Source: Vombatus ursinus (Eukaryota > Chordata > Mammalia > Diprotodontia > Vombatidae). From it: 64,000 nucleotides of DNA. Positions 1 to 10,248 of this stretch are shown in pieces. The notes below the pieces were generated by a model, which made no database searches, had not been told where the DNA came from, and was given only the letters and a program-made list of their open reading frames with translations. The position numbers were made by a program, and so were the translations under genes. The stretch is taken from the NCBI RefSeq assembly GCF_900497805.2, contig NW_020954585.1, forward strand, positions 42,569,250 through 42,633,249. Reading direction: 5' to 3'. Position 1 is the first letter of the stretch; the number at the start of each line of letters is the position of its first letter.

Positions 1-119
1 TAAGAGATTAAGCCATCTTCCCATGCTCACCAGCTAGTATGTATCAGAGGCAGGATTTGAACCAAGGTCTTCCTGACTGTGAGTCAGGCTCCTGTTTCTG
101 GTAGCCCATGCTGCCTCTC
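1..119 (-). repeat. MIR/Ther-1-type CORE-SINE (edge-truncated)
   Basis: Antisense tRNA-derived head and CORE: CACCAGCTAGTATG, GGATTTGAACCAAGGTCTTC, ending at the tRNA-like 5' end (CATGCTGCCTCTC). The 3' part runs off the left edge. Confidence 0.8.
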
Positions 120-485
120 TTGAACTTTTGTATAAAGGAAAGAATTCATCAGTGTTACATGGTGTATGAAATGATAAAGGCAGGGGGGGAAACACTTCAT
201 CATAATCCAATTCAGGACCTTGTTTTCATTATTTTAGTTATACGTTGATAGGTGAGTATGTTTCTTATGCCACTTATTATACAAATGAAGAAATACTTTC
301 ATAACCTTGGGCAAATGATCTATTTTGAATCTTAGCCACAGAGTTTGAAAGATAGTAAATACTTATTAATAAGTAGTTTTTCATTCATTCATTCAAGATA
401 AAATTCAAACCAAAGGCCTTAACTAGGAGCCCAGTTATAATATGGAAAAATTTTAAATTTTTCTCTTCTTAAAAAATCCAGTTGA

Positions 486-788
486 GCCTGGTATGGCATT
501 GGTCCTTTGTAATCCTTTCTTTTAGGGAGGCTAAGACTTGTGGATTACTTTAGTTTGGGAGTTCTGAGCTGCAATGCACTAAGCCAACTGAGTGTGTAAA
601 TTAAATCTGGCACCAATATGATGAACCCCTGAGTGTGGGAGGCCAGCAAGTTTCCCAAGAAAGCACAAACTAGGCCAGGTTGGAAATGAAGCAGTTCAAA
701 GCTCCCATGCCAATCAAATAGTTAGATTGGACCCATGAATGGATACTGCACTTTGGGCCTAGATAAGATAGGGAGAACCCAGTCTATA
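486..788 (+). pseudogene. 7SL (SRP RNA) processed pseudogene, full length
   Basis: The sequence follows mammalian 7SL RNA from its 5' Alu domain (GGGAGGCTAAGAC, GGGAGTTCTGAGCTGCA), through the S domain (CACCAATATGATGA, GGCCAGGTTGGAAATGAAGC), to the 3' Alu arm (TACTGCACTTTGGGCCTAG). An A-rich tail (785-815) follows. Near-identical direct repeats AAAATCCAGTTGA (ending 485) and AAAATCCGATTGA (ending 829) flank it, as expected from LINE-mediated retroposition. It is diverged from functional 7SL and is most likely an old dead copy. Confidence 0.88.
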
Positions 789-829
789 AAATAAAATTAG
801 ATAAAATAAAATATTAAAAATCCGATTGA

Positions 830-1292
830 AGGACACAATATGGTGGGGGTGGGAAAGGGAAGAGATTAGGATCTTGTCACCCCCAGCTATTCCCAGCATC
901 ATTTGGACAGTGCAGGTCCTAAGGGAAAGAGATTGCTTGTCTAATAGCTCCAAAGTGTTTGCCTTCTGAGAAGAGGTTAAACCACAAGGTAGCACCATGA
1001 TTCTGGGAGAGACTGTAGAGGACCCTATTGGAGAACCAGAGATTCAACTGGAATGTCAAAATATGGCCCTGATGGCACCCCTGAATTCAATTCCCTTCTA
1101 AGGAAAACACTAGCTGTTGTGACTGCTTTGGGTGTTTTCATCTGTAGCTGTTTGGGTCTTCTGAGTTTTCTGCAAGGTAAAACAAAAAGTATTTATTGGA
1201 GAAAGAAGGGGATCACCCACATGGTATCAGCAGCAGGAGAACGGTCAAATATTTACCTTTCAAGTAGGAATCATTTAACCCTTTGCACTTAA
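830..1292. other. Unassigned intronic stretch
   Basis: No family recognised. It includes an open frame (1053-1292) with a hydrophobic stretch followed by CAAGGTAAAA, which I judge to be chance. Confidence 0.5.
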
Positions 1293-1366
1293 CCTTGTGC
1301 CTGGAAGTAGACATTGAGCACTCTTTCATAGTAGGTGCTTAATAAATGCTTATTGCTAGACTGATT
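1293..1366 (+). repeat. L2 LINE 3' end
   Basis: Typical L2 terminus TAGGTGCTTAATAAATGCTT; 5'-truncated to about 70 bp. Confidence 0.75.
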
Positions 1367-2579
1367 GAGATTCTTGCCAGTATTCTCAGGTCCAACAGAA
1401 AAAACACAGGACATGGATATGAATTCTCTTTACTCCAAAGGTATGGATATTTCTTTTAGATAAGTGTGTTGGGAAATAGGATATGAAGTGGAAAAAATTA
1501 AGGGAATCAATAAATGATTATAATTTAGATACAAAGTATCAAAAACTAAGAGAAACATATTGATGCTGTGGGAATTATTTTAAAAGAGAGTTCATACATC
1601 ACTTGACAGATCACAAAGCAGACCTGCCCACAACTGAAGGCTGTTATGAGAACAGTGTCAGTCTCGTGGTGGGGCCAGAAGCCAGATTTCAAGAGACTAG
1701 ACATGAGCAGAAGGCCTCAATTGCTCATAAGCATAACAGGCATAGACAAACCATTAAATCATTAGACACAGATCCTTGATAGATTGATAGGCGTGAAAAA
1801 GGAGAGGTTATCCTTTGAAACTGGAGCAAAGGAGAGAATGGTGGGATGGTGTTGAAAGGATATGAACTGTAGGATTGGGGAGGAGAGAGAGAGAGCTCAG
1901 GACAGATTGCCTCAAATTTTTCATTGGAGTTCCTTCTGCTGAGAGGATATGCTCACATGGCAGCAGAGGATGGCTTGAACAACTTCAATGATTTGTGAAA
2001 CTCCAGCAACAGGAATATCTGTCCAACAGGGAAAATACATGGTTCTTGTTGGACTATTTTTCTGGACAGGCTGTGAAGTGGGCAACACCATATATTACCA
2101 AAGACAGCCCCTGCTGGAACAATATGACAACTTTCTGAAGTCTTGGCAGGCCTTCCTAATCCTCGCCAGCAAGAGCAAACCTACCAGAAAGTCTGGAGCC
2201 TCCAAAAGAGACCGGGGGCAGGAGAGGGGGAGCAGCGAGGGAGGAGTGTCCTGAAATATAGAAATGGATTCTAGGCACTAGGCCAAAATTTGTTTTGGAA
2301 TGAGCCAGCCTTGATGAACCAACTCCAGGAGGGACTGACTAGCTGATACTTTTCAAGGTGAACTTGACTGTGCAAAGGTTGCTACATTCTTGTTGGAGCT
2401 GAGTCAATAATGATTATGAATCAAGGGCTCATTGCTGCCTGACTTGGCCTAGGTCCAGCCTCCCCTACTTCTTAATCTATACCCAGCAAACTGGACACCT
2501 CCATCCTATTCTACTAGACCAACCCATGCTGCATTGGGAGGAACCTGACCTCAGATGACCATCAGGGGACATGAAATAA
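1367..2579. other. Unassigned intronic stretch, repeat-poor
   Basis: About 1.2 kb in which I recognise no repeat, exon or RNA gene. A short GA-rich patch lies near 1885. Confidence 0.45.
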
Positions 2580-2826
2580 AAAATAGTAATAATAGACCTT
2601 TATATAGCACTTTAAAGTTTGAAAAACACTTTATATACCTTATCTAGCTTGATCCCCCTCCAACAACCCTATGAAGTAGGTACATATTAGAGGAATTATT
2701 TTGTTCATTTTACAGATGAGGAAACTGAGTCTCAGAGAGGGTAGAGAATTTTCCCAGGGTTATATAGCTAGTAGGTGTCAAAGGCAAGATTCTACTTCAC
2801 CCTACCATGATCACTAGCTATTGTCC
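2580..2826 (-). repeat. MIR/Ther-1-type SINE, nearly full length
   Basis: Antisense 3' end (TTTATATAGCACTTTAAAG), CORE (TTACAGATGAGGAAACTGAG) and CTAGTAGGTG are all present; the tRNA head is degraded. Confidence 0.85.
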
Positions 2827-2851
2827 CTTTGTGTTGTCCCTTTCAACCCAT

Positions 2852-3080
2852 CAATCAATTAAGCGATAAGTATTGATTAAGCACAGTGCCACATACCACA
2901 CTAGTCTAGTCACTGGGGATACAAGTGCAAACACATGAAACAATCATCTAATGAAGCAATCTTTTTGCAATGAGCTTCCATTCTAGTGGGGAAAAGAAGT
3001 ATTTGTGAAGAGTTTGCGTTTGATTGGGAAGAGATCATATTAAGGGATGTTTCTACTGACAGAAGGTGAAAAGGGAACCA
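2852..3080 (-). repeat. L2-type LINE 3' end, degraded
   Basis: Antisense L2 terminus (CAATCAATTAAG, CACTGGGGATACAAG) followed by decayed upstream sequence. Confidence 0.5.
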
Positions 3081-3106
3081 TAGAAAATCAGTGTCACTCT
3101 CTAATA

Positions 3107-3561
3107 TAGCAGTTCTCAAACTTTTTGGTGTCAGAACCCCCTTATACTTTTAAATATTGAGAACTCCTCAGAAAAAGGTTTTGTTTGTGTTTTTGTTATA
3201 TCTATCAATAGTTGTTGTTATTGTTTAGTCATTTCAGTCATGTCTGACTCTTCATGACCCCATTTGGGGTTTTCTTGGCAAAGATATTGGAGTGGGTTGA
3301 TGTGTCCTTCTCCAGCTTATTTTACAAATGAGGAACTGAGGCAAACAGGGTTAAGTGACTTGCCCAGAATCACACAGCTAGTAAGTGTCTGAGGCTGGAT
3401 TTGAACTCATAAAGATGTGTCTTCCTAACTCCAAGCCCAGTACTCTATCCCCTGCACCACCTAACTATCCCAATATTTACCATACTAGAAATTAATGTTT
3501 TAGAATTATTTTGAAATAGTTTTGACCACATGGTCCCTAAACCACACTTTGAGAACCACTA
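3107..3561 (+). mobile_element. hAT DNA transposon remnant (MER5-like) with exact 8-bp TSD
   Basis: Terminal inverted repeats TAGCAGTTCTCAAAC (left) and the complement-related TTTGAGAACCACTA (right) bound the element. CTCTAATA occurs at 3099-3106 and 3562-3569, the 8-bp duplication expected of hAT transposases. The element is non-autonomous and split by a MAR1 SINE. Confidence 0.88.
3212..3471 (-). repeat. MAR1-type CORE-SINE nested in the hAT element
   Basis: Antisense BovB/RTE-like tail (TTCATGACCCCATTTGGGG), CORE (TGAGGCAAACAGGGTTAAG) and tRNA head. Its position inside the hAT remnant shows it inserted later. Confidence 0.9.
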
Positions 3562-3657
3562 CTCTAATAAAAGGTTCCAGGAAACCCAAAGGATTTCTGG
3601 GATTTAAAGGCAATTATAGCCCACCCTAATTTTTAGATGGACCTATTAAAGAATAAA

Positions 3658-3962
3658 TCGTAGTTGGACTCATAGAGTTGGTAGTCACCTCCAAAATCAG
3701 CTAGTCTAATCCCTACCTGAAATATAAAGCCCTTCTACCACACCAGACATATGGCCATCTGATTTCGACTTGATTTTTTTTAATGGCAAAAGCCTCCCTA
3801 CTTTATGAAGCAATCCATTCCATTCTGGGACAGTTCTAATTGTTAAGATTTTGCTTTCATTGGACTTAATTTCTCTCTGCAGCTCCTACCCACTACTAAT
3901 AGTCTTGCCCACTGTGGACTAAGAGAGCAGGTCGAATCCTTCTCCCACATGGCAGATCTGCA
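3658..3962 (-). repeat. CR1/L3 LINE 3' part
   Basis: Antisense CR1 3' region: CATAGAGTTGG, AATCAGCTAGTCTAATCC, CCATTCCATTCTGGGACAG and GAGAGCAGGTCGAATCCTT. The same segment recurs at 37448 and 59738. Confidence 0.75.
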
Positions 3963-4211
3963 TCTTCTTTCCCCACGCCCCCAACTCCCTCACCTTGCCC
4001 AGTTTTATCTTCACAAGCCCCAACCCCTCTTACTTTGTGTCCACTAAATTTCCCTTCTTATTTCTTTTCATTTTATTGCTATGGCCAGTGGGAAAATATG
4101 TATGAAAAGAAGCTAGACAGCACAAAATGGCCAATGGTGCAAGTTGTAGTATACAATTCACATTCACAACATTGGTCAAGTAACATTTGAAATAAAAAGC
4201 ATATGAATTTG

Positions 4212-4455
4212 ATCAGGGTATAGAATGATAGATTTGAAGTCAGAAAGACTTGAGTTCAAATCCTGCCTCAGACACACTAGCAGTGTAATCCTGAACAAGT
4301 AATTTGACCTCTGTCTGCCTCAGTTTCTTCATCTATGTAGCAGGGATATTAGTACCTACCTCACATGGTTGTTGTGAGGTTCAAATGAGAGAAAGTATTT
4401 AAAGTGCTTCACAAATTTTTAAAGCACTATAAATCAGTTATTATTATTGTTATTA
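4212..4455 (+). repeat. MIR-type SINE, nearly full length
   Basis: Head GAGTTCAAATCCTGCC, then TGCCTCAGTTTCTTCATC and the 3' body GGTTGTTGTGAGGTTCAAAT. Confidence 0.85.
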
Positions 4456-4618
4456 ATATTATCACTGTAATACCTTTCTCAGCTATTTTGAGGAAGTCCA
4501 CATAGAAATAGGCTGAGAATAGTCCTATCTTGCTATTATTCTTTGATATGTAATGTTCTACAGACTTTTGAACAGGTGAATAAACTGCTTTTTGTAATTG
4601 AGTGAGAGTATTGGGAAA

Positions 4619-4770
4619 GAAACAAACATTTGTGAAGTGTTTACTCTGTCCCAGGCACTGTGCTAAGTAGTATGGATACAAATACACGAAAAAAGAGTAT
4701 TTAAGTTCTTATAAAGTTCTTAAGTACTTAAGTTCTAATAAGGGAAGACAACACACAAAAAAGGAAAAGA
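4619..4770 (-). repeat. L2-type LINE 3' end
   Basis: CCCAGGCACTGTGCTAAGTA and GAAGACAACACACAAAAAAG belong to an L2-tailed subfamily also present at 25448 and 35356. Confidence 0.65.
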
Positions 4771-5106
4771 AGGTGGGGGGAGGGAATATCAAGGTAATAT
4801 GTGGTTTTGAAATCCAGAAGCCTGGACCAGAGCCAGAAGAGGAATAAAAGTTGGCCTATGCCCCTCCACAAAATGGAGTAGCTCAAATTTGCTCCAGGAG
4901 CAACTCAGTGGGTGGACCTTACGGTGGGATGTTCCATGTTGAGAAAGCCACATATGTTTTTGAATGTTCCAGGGCAAAGAGGCTCAAGGAGATAAGGGAA
5001 GTTTCAGGATGAGACAGTATGGTTTGTAAGCCTAAGAGCCAGGAGGAGGCTGGGAAGAGAATGAATTTTATATTAGGATATAAGCTTGTCTTCTGTAGAC
5101 TCATTA
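4771..5106. other. Unassigned intronic stretch
   Basis: It may continue the L2-type element to its left (CCAGAAGCCTGGACCAG), but I cannot place it firmly. Confidence 0.4.
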
Positions 5107-5121
5107 AAAGCATCTTAGAGA

Positions 5122-5200
5122 GGAGCAGCTAGGTGGCACAGAGGATAGAGCACAGATAAATAAATAAACAAGTGAATGAATGAATAGATGAATAAATAAG
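5122..5200 (+). mobile_element. Minimal SINE-head retroposon with perfect 15-bp TSD
   Basis: AAAGCATCTTAGAGA is repeated exactly at 5107-5121 and 5201-5215. Between the copies lie only the first 32 or so nt of the short tRNA-SINE (GGAGCAGCTAGGTGGCACAG then GATAGAGCAC) and an A-rich TAAA/TGAA tail. The CORE-like body is absent. The retained piece is about the length of a tRNA 5' half. Confidence 0.85.
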
Positions 5201-5215
5201 AAAGCATCTTAGAGA

Positions 5216-5907
5216 TAACTCCAGGCTGACAAGGAAAACATGTACCTCATCCTATTCCTCCAGGGTTTTAATTTCTTCTGATAGGTCTCTATATTTTGAA
5301 AGTTTTTCTTTGCATGAATGGGAATCAAAATCTAAAATAGCCCTAGGAAATTATGAGTATTAAGTATAGCGATATCTATGAAAAATGTTGTTCATAAATT
5401 TTTTGTGGATCAATGTTAGGTCTGGATGGTGGTAGGGAACAGTTTTGTCTCTTGGTGCCTGATTCCTGTAGATTTTATATCCTGAATTCTCAAGGATATT
5501 ATGGGGTTTGTAATGTAATGTGGAGATTTCTTCTCTAGTTAGTTTGCAGAGATAGCAAACTTCTGCTATATAATTCTAGCCACTCAGTATTGTATTTCTA
5601 GATATCCAGTAGATGCTAAATTTTTGTCACCTACAATAATATGTTCCACACTTTCTACCACATAATTCATAATCTGCATCAATCAATTTCTCTGGACTCT
5701 AAAAATATGCTGTCATTGAGGTTGGCAATGACCTACCTGATTCTAAATTGCTATCTATCATAAACCTTTTACTTTTATAAACAGATCCCCATGACTCAGT
5801 CATTTGTTTGATGCTCCTTGGTCATCATCTTGTTGGTTGAGTTCATGGGGACATCTACCATCCTTATGTTATTTATTACTATTGTGGTTATTGTTAGCCT
5901 TATTATA
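5216..5907. other. Unassigned AT-rich stretch
   Basis: No family recognised. Because a CR1/L3 3' end follows directly, part of this may be decayed CR1 body. Confidence 0.4.
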
Positions 5908-5972
5908 AACTGAAGGAGTTAGACTAGATTATCTCCAAGGTCCTCTCCAGCTCTAACATTCTATGATTCAAC
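5908..5972 (+). repeat. CR1/L3 LINE 3' end
   Basis: AGGTCCTCTCCAGCTCTAAC followed by ATTCTATGATTC, the characteristic CR1 terminus. Confidence 0.7.
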
Positions 5973-6904
5973 ATCTACATGACAAAACAGGACATGCACC
6001 ACGGAGGAATAAGAATTAATAAAAAGACCCTACACAGATGGCCACCTTGCTACTCCTTCTCCACCATCACCCCTACCCACTACATATTGAATATATGCTT
6101 TGAGAGCTATTGGTTTCCCATTAGGCAGGATGAGTCTCACTGAGCCAAACATGCTTTCCCACCTCTTTCCTCCGGTGAACATTTACAAGAGAGCTAGCTG
6201 GGGATGTTATCAGTTTCAGTAGCATCTGTACAATGTTAATCAATGAAGAAGTGACTATAAAGATCAGGGCAGAAATGTGTTACCCCACAAAGCGGCCCAC
6301 AACAATCTATACATCAGGACACAGGCCCACAACCACAACAACAAAAAAGGAGCGGCAAAAGTTCACAGTCACTCAGCTTGTTGCGAAAGAAGCAAGGTCC
6401 CAAACCTCTCTGTGAAGCAAGTGACCTGGGAAGAGCCTCAAAGATCAGGGGAGTCAAACGTAGTGGAGGCAGCCTACTGTGGGAAAAGATGCTGAGTGGG
6501 TTAGGTAGCAAAGATGATAGACAAAAGGGGGCCTCCTAACTACTAAACCAGATCATGGTGGGCCACCGGCGGCTGGCCAGGAGGCCAAGATGCCATGCGA
6601 GGAGCCAATCATCCAGCTACTTGGAAAGAGTTGGAAACAAGGAGCTGGGATTAATTCTGTTATTAGGTAGATCTATGTTCACACAGTTATGACAATTTAT
6701 CACTTCAGATTATGAATGCTACATAAATGAACCCAGGTAGGAGAGATGACAACCACTCCAGTATCTCCATCACCATCATTAGTTTGTGTTTCCCAGTTCC
6801 CCTTCCATCTTTCTGTTCTATGGGCCCAGCACAAATCATGGGTTAGGTGATAATATAGCTAAGGTACCTGAATCCACCTAAGTCCTACATTTAGAATTTT
6901 TTTA
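5973..6904. other. Unassigned intronic stretch
   Basis: No repeat or exon recognised. A locally GC-rich patch (near 6550-6600, CCACCGGCGGCTGGCCAGG) is unusual for this AT-rich window. Confidence 0.45.
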
Positions 6905-7555
6905 AGAAGTCAACTACACAAATAGAGGATGAGGGTGACAATACTAGACTGCAGCTCAGTTGAGAAAGACCTGGTGGACATTCAAGCTTAATAAGCCATT
7001 TGATATAGTGGCCAAAAAAGGTGATGAAACTTTAGGCAGCATTAGTATCCAAAACAATGGTAGTGCTTGTCCTGTTGTGTTCTGCCCTAGTAGGCCACAT
7101 ATCATATACTGTATTCAGTTCTGAGTTTTGGACTTTAAAAGTTTTGGACTTAATATCTATTGGTACAGAAGAACACAACCAGAGGTAGGATGATGAGGAG
7201 ATACACACTATGCCATATGGGTATCAATTCAAGGAACCAAGGGTTCCCAGAGAAGAGAAGGCTTCAGAAAGTCATAATACCTATCTTCAAATATTTGAAG
7301 GACTGATATATGAAAGGCATTAGAGTTATTCATCTTATCCCCAGAGGGTCAAATTAGAACCCATGAATAGAATTCCTAAGAGACAGATTTCAACTCAATC
7401 TCAAAAAGCATTAAGCTGTACAAAACAGAATGGGTTGCCTTTTGAGATCATTAGTTCCCCATCACTGACCTCTTGGCAGTGAAGTTGTAGAGGAGAGTAA
7501 TCCATCAGGCAGATGTCATAGAATCCTCAGATTCTATGATTCAGAAGCATTGTCA
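6905..7555 (+). repeat. CR1/L3 LINE, about 650 bp
   Basis: Sense CR1 order is preserved: GCAGCATTAGTATCCA, TGTATTCAGTTCTGAGTTTT, GAGAAGAGAAGGCTTC, AAATATTTGAAGG, ATGGGTTGCC, ending GATTCTATGATTC. It is the longest CR1/L3 piece in the window. Confidence 0.8.
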
Positions 7556-8203
7556 TTTTTCACCATAGACAAAGAATTCCACTTAGGTCAGGAGTAATAA
7601 TTCAGAAATGTGAATTTCTTTTTTGCGTGCTATGTTTTATGAGGTCAAGGTAATGACCTGCATGATCCATAATATAATTCACTACACAGATGAAGGAGTT
7701 TTTGGTGCCTCTCTCCAAAGGGACCACCAGAGGCTATAATAGCTTAATTAGAAGAATATTGAGTACAGAATACACTAACTCTACACACCAGTATATCTTA
7801 GAGCAGAAGGAAAGAGAGGATTCTAGCAAATACATAAAGCAGAAGTTGAGAGGAAAGAAAGGTCAGAATGAATTAGTAAAAATTCTTAATTGTAGATCCA
7901 TTTTAAAGTAAACTTTATTACTTTTAAGTCTGTATTGTACATGTAGTCTGATCAAGGCAAAGCAAAATTAAAGAATCCAGTCCCTCATTTGGGACACTAT
8001 ACTTCTGGCAACGCCACCTGAAATTATATTTTGACTGCCATATCACAATGGTAACTTGTACTCAACAGCACCTTTCACATAGTAAACCCTTTATAAATGG
8101 TTGCTGAGTTAAGTTGAACTAAACTGTTGAAAACCATCCATTCATTCTGTTGCTTAGGAGAAGTTCCGAGAGTAACCTGTTCTAATGTTAGATGAGACTG
8201 ATT
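7556..8203. other. Unassigned intronic stretch
   Basis: Includes a 73-codon open frame (7690-7911) unlike any family I know. A weak L2-like end is seen near 8075-8130. Confidence 0.45.
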
Positions 8204-8375
8204 GAGAGGCAGTGTAGCATAATAAGTAGAGGCTGCTGACCTTAATGTAAGGAAGACTTAGGTTGGAATCCCATCTCTAAAATATACTAGCTGAGTGACC
8301 ATGGGCATGTTACTTTTAACATCTCAGAGCCCCAGGAAACTAAAACTATGAGCCACTGATAAAATCAGACATTTA
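8204..8375 (+). repeat. tRNA-derived SINE (Ther-2-like)
   Basis: Head GGCAGTGTAGCATAATAAGT, B-box region GGTTGGAATCCC, and the body AACTAAAACTATGAG typical of the subfamily also seen at 29745 and 57206. Confidence 0.65.
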
Positions 8376-8429
8376 AATAGCACAACAAATATTACAAATA
8401 TAATTACTGAGGTTTTCTGTAACTCAGAA

Positions 8430-8580
8430 TTTTGGAGATCATTTCATTTGACCCTCTCTTTTAACAAATGAGGAAACTGAGGCCCAGAGAGTTTATATGA
8501 TATGCCCAACATCATCTGGCTAGTTAGTAGCAGAACTGAGCATGCCTTAATCCTGTCCTTAGCTCACAGTATTTCTCAGA
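8430..8580 (-). repeat. MIR-type SINE fragment
   Basis: CORE ACAAATGAGGAAACTGAGGC and a decayed head. Confidence 0.75.
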
Positions 8581-8616
8581 GTGGGATTACAGGGTTGTAG
8601 ATTTTAAAGTTGGAAG

Positions 8617-8762
8617 CAGGGCACCTAGGTGGTGCAGTGGATACAGCACCATCCCTGGAGTCAGGAGGGCCTGAGTTCAAATCTGGTCTCAGGTACTTAC
8701 TGGTTGTGTGACCTCGGGCAAGTCACTTAACCCTCATGGCCTCCAAAATAAAAAAGAGAGAG
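8617..8762 (+). repeat. Short poly-A tRNA-SINE with TSD
   Basis: CACCTAGGTGGTGCAGTGG head, GAGTTCAAATCTGG, GGCAAGTCACTTAACCCTC and an A-rich end. AGTTGGAAG occurs at 8608-8616 and 8763-8771. Confidence 0.88.
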
Positions 8763-8936
8763 AGTTGGAAGGGAACCCTAAAGGCCACTGAATCCAACCT
8801 CCTCATTTTTGAATTGAGGCATAGAAAAATACAGTGACTTTTCCAGGGTAGCATAGCTAGTGAGGTCTGAATTGGGGTTTGAAGCCAGTTTTTCCTGACC
8901 ACAAGTCCTATGTCCTATCCACCACACTATGTTCCC
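8763..8936 (-). repeat. MIR/Ther-1-type SINE
   Basis: Antisense GGTAGCATAGCTAGTGAG and GAAGCCAGTTTTTCCTGACC. Its left end was split off by the SINE at 8617. Confidence 0.7.
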
Positions 8937-9398
8937 CGTCATTAGTTACTGCCCCTAGTTATTGGAAGAACCTGAAGGCAGACCTGATGTGTCCTCTCTC
9001 CAAATCGAAAGCTTTTTTCCACTTCAAAACTTTCATTTCAGAGGCTGGTACACCACAGCTCTTTATTTTCTCCTCATTGCTGTGCCTATAATTAGATTAA
9101 ATTGTCACAATGTAAGCAGTTATGTGTCCTCCTAATTCCATTCAGGCAACTCTTTACCTGAGATCATCTTAATAGCAGGTTATACTTTTAACTGCCTGCT
9201 TACAATTTTCTCAAGGAAGGTTCCTTTTAACCCTCCTAAGTTACCAGGTCACATCCCTGTGTCCTCTTTTCCTTATGGCAAGCAGAGAATGGGGGGAGGG
9301 GGCAGGGGCCAGGGGCAGGGGGGGGCGAGGAAGATAACCAGGACAGGACAAGGTTTTCCTCTATTTCACTCACTCCTGCCCAGCTTTCAATCCCTTGA
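8937..9398. other. Unassigned stretch with a G-rich cluster
   Basis: No repeat recognised apart from the G-run cluster at 9291-9330, which is listed separately. Confidence 0.45.
9291..9330 (+). other. Candidate G-quadruplex
   Basis: At least five G-runs of four or more are separated by one- to three-base loops (GGGGGGAGGGGGCAGGGG, then AGGGGCAGGGGGGGG). This matches the G4 consensus on the + strand. Confidence 0.75.
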
Positions 9399-9610
9399 AG
9401 GCAACCAGGCTGTGCAGTGGGCAGGTGTGCCAGACCTGGATTCAGAAAGACCCAGGTTCAAATCCCACCTAAGATATTTATTGGCTATGTGACCCTAAGC
9501 AAGTGATTGAACCTCTGTTAGTCTCAATTTTCTCATTTGTAAAACTGAGATAATAGTAGCACCTACCTCACAAGGTTGTCATAAGGATCAATGAGATAGC
9601 ATATACATGT
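9399..9610 (+). repeat. MIR-type SINE
   Basis: CCAGGTTCAAATCCCACC, ATTTTCTCATTTGTAAAAC and CACAAGGTTGTCATAAGGAT. Confidence 0.8.
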
Positions 9611-9737
9611 TTTTGTTTAGTCATCCAATTATATCTGACTCTTCATGACCCATGGACCACAACACATCAATACTGTCCATGGGGTTTTCTTGGCAAAGAT
9701 ACTGAAACAGATGACCATTTCCTTCTCCACCATTCCA
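9611..9737 (-). repeat. BovB/RTE-like tail fragment
   Basis: TGACTCTTCATGACCCATGG, ACTGTCCATGGGGTTTTCTT and GCAAAGATACTG are closer to a bovine Bov-B/Bov-tA tail than the usual MAR1 tail, which lacks the extra ACCACAACACATCAATACTG segment. Confidence 0.65.
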
Positions 9738-9844
9738 ATAGCAATAACTGAATTGCCTCTAAGGTCACTTCCAACTCTCTATCTTGGATCTTCATGCCAT
9801 AAATCTGGAGTTGGTCCTTTGATTGTGATATGAATGAGCTCATT

Positions 9845-10248
9845 GAAGAGTGTCTAAGAGATTTTAGAAGGAAAGGGTCACTTCTAGGAGAGAGGCTCAG
9901 AAAAGACTTCATGATGGAGGCTAACCCTCAAAGGAGAAGAAGGATTTCAGTAGGCAAAGGTGTTCCAAGCATGAGCAGGACAAAAATTGGAAAGTAGTGA
10001 GGATGCAGAATGAGGGAAGGAGAATAATGTGAGATAAGACAGACAGGAAGGATGGGACTAGATTGTGGAGGGATTCATATGTCATGCCAAGGAATTTTGT
10101 ATTTGGTAGGCAATAGAGAGTTACTGAAGATTTGTGTATTTATACCTGATAATTAGAAAAATTACTCTGCAAGCACTGTGAAAGGTGAATTAGAGAGAGG
10201 ACAAACTAGGAGAAAGACTCATTTAGGAGGCTGTAATAATGGGCCAGT
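9845..10248 (-). repeat. L2 LINE fragment (3' UTR/ORF junction)
   Basis: Antisense L2 landmarks: GTTCCAAGCATGAGCAGG, CTAGATTGTGGAGGG and TCATGCCAAGGAATTTTGTA. Confidence 0.7.

Noticed and set aside
1053-1292. 79-codon open frame with a hydrophobic stretch (TLAVVTALGVFICSCLGLL) followed by a GT donor-like site.
   Set aside because: No recognised homology, no good acceptor, and not a GABBR2 segment; chance is likely in AT-rich DNA.
7690-7911. 73-codon basic open frame.
   Set aside because: No recognised domain, no splice-site or promoter context; similar lengths occur by chance throughout the window.
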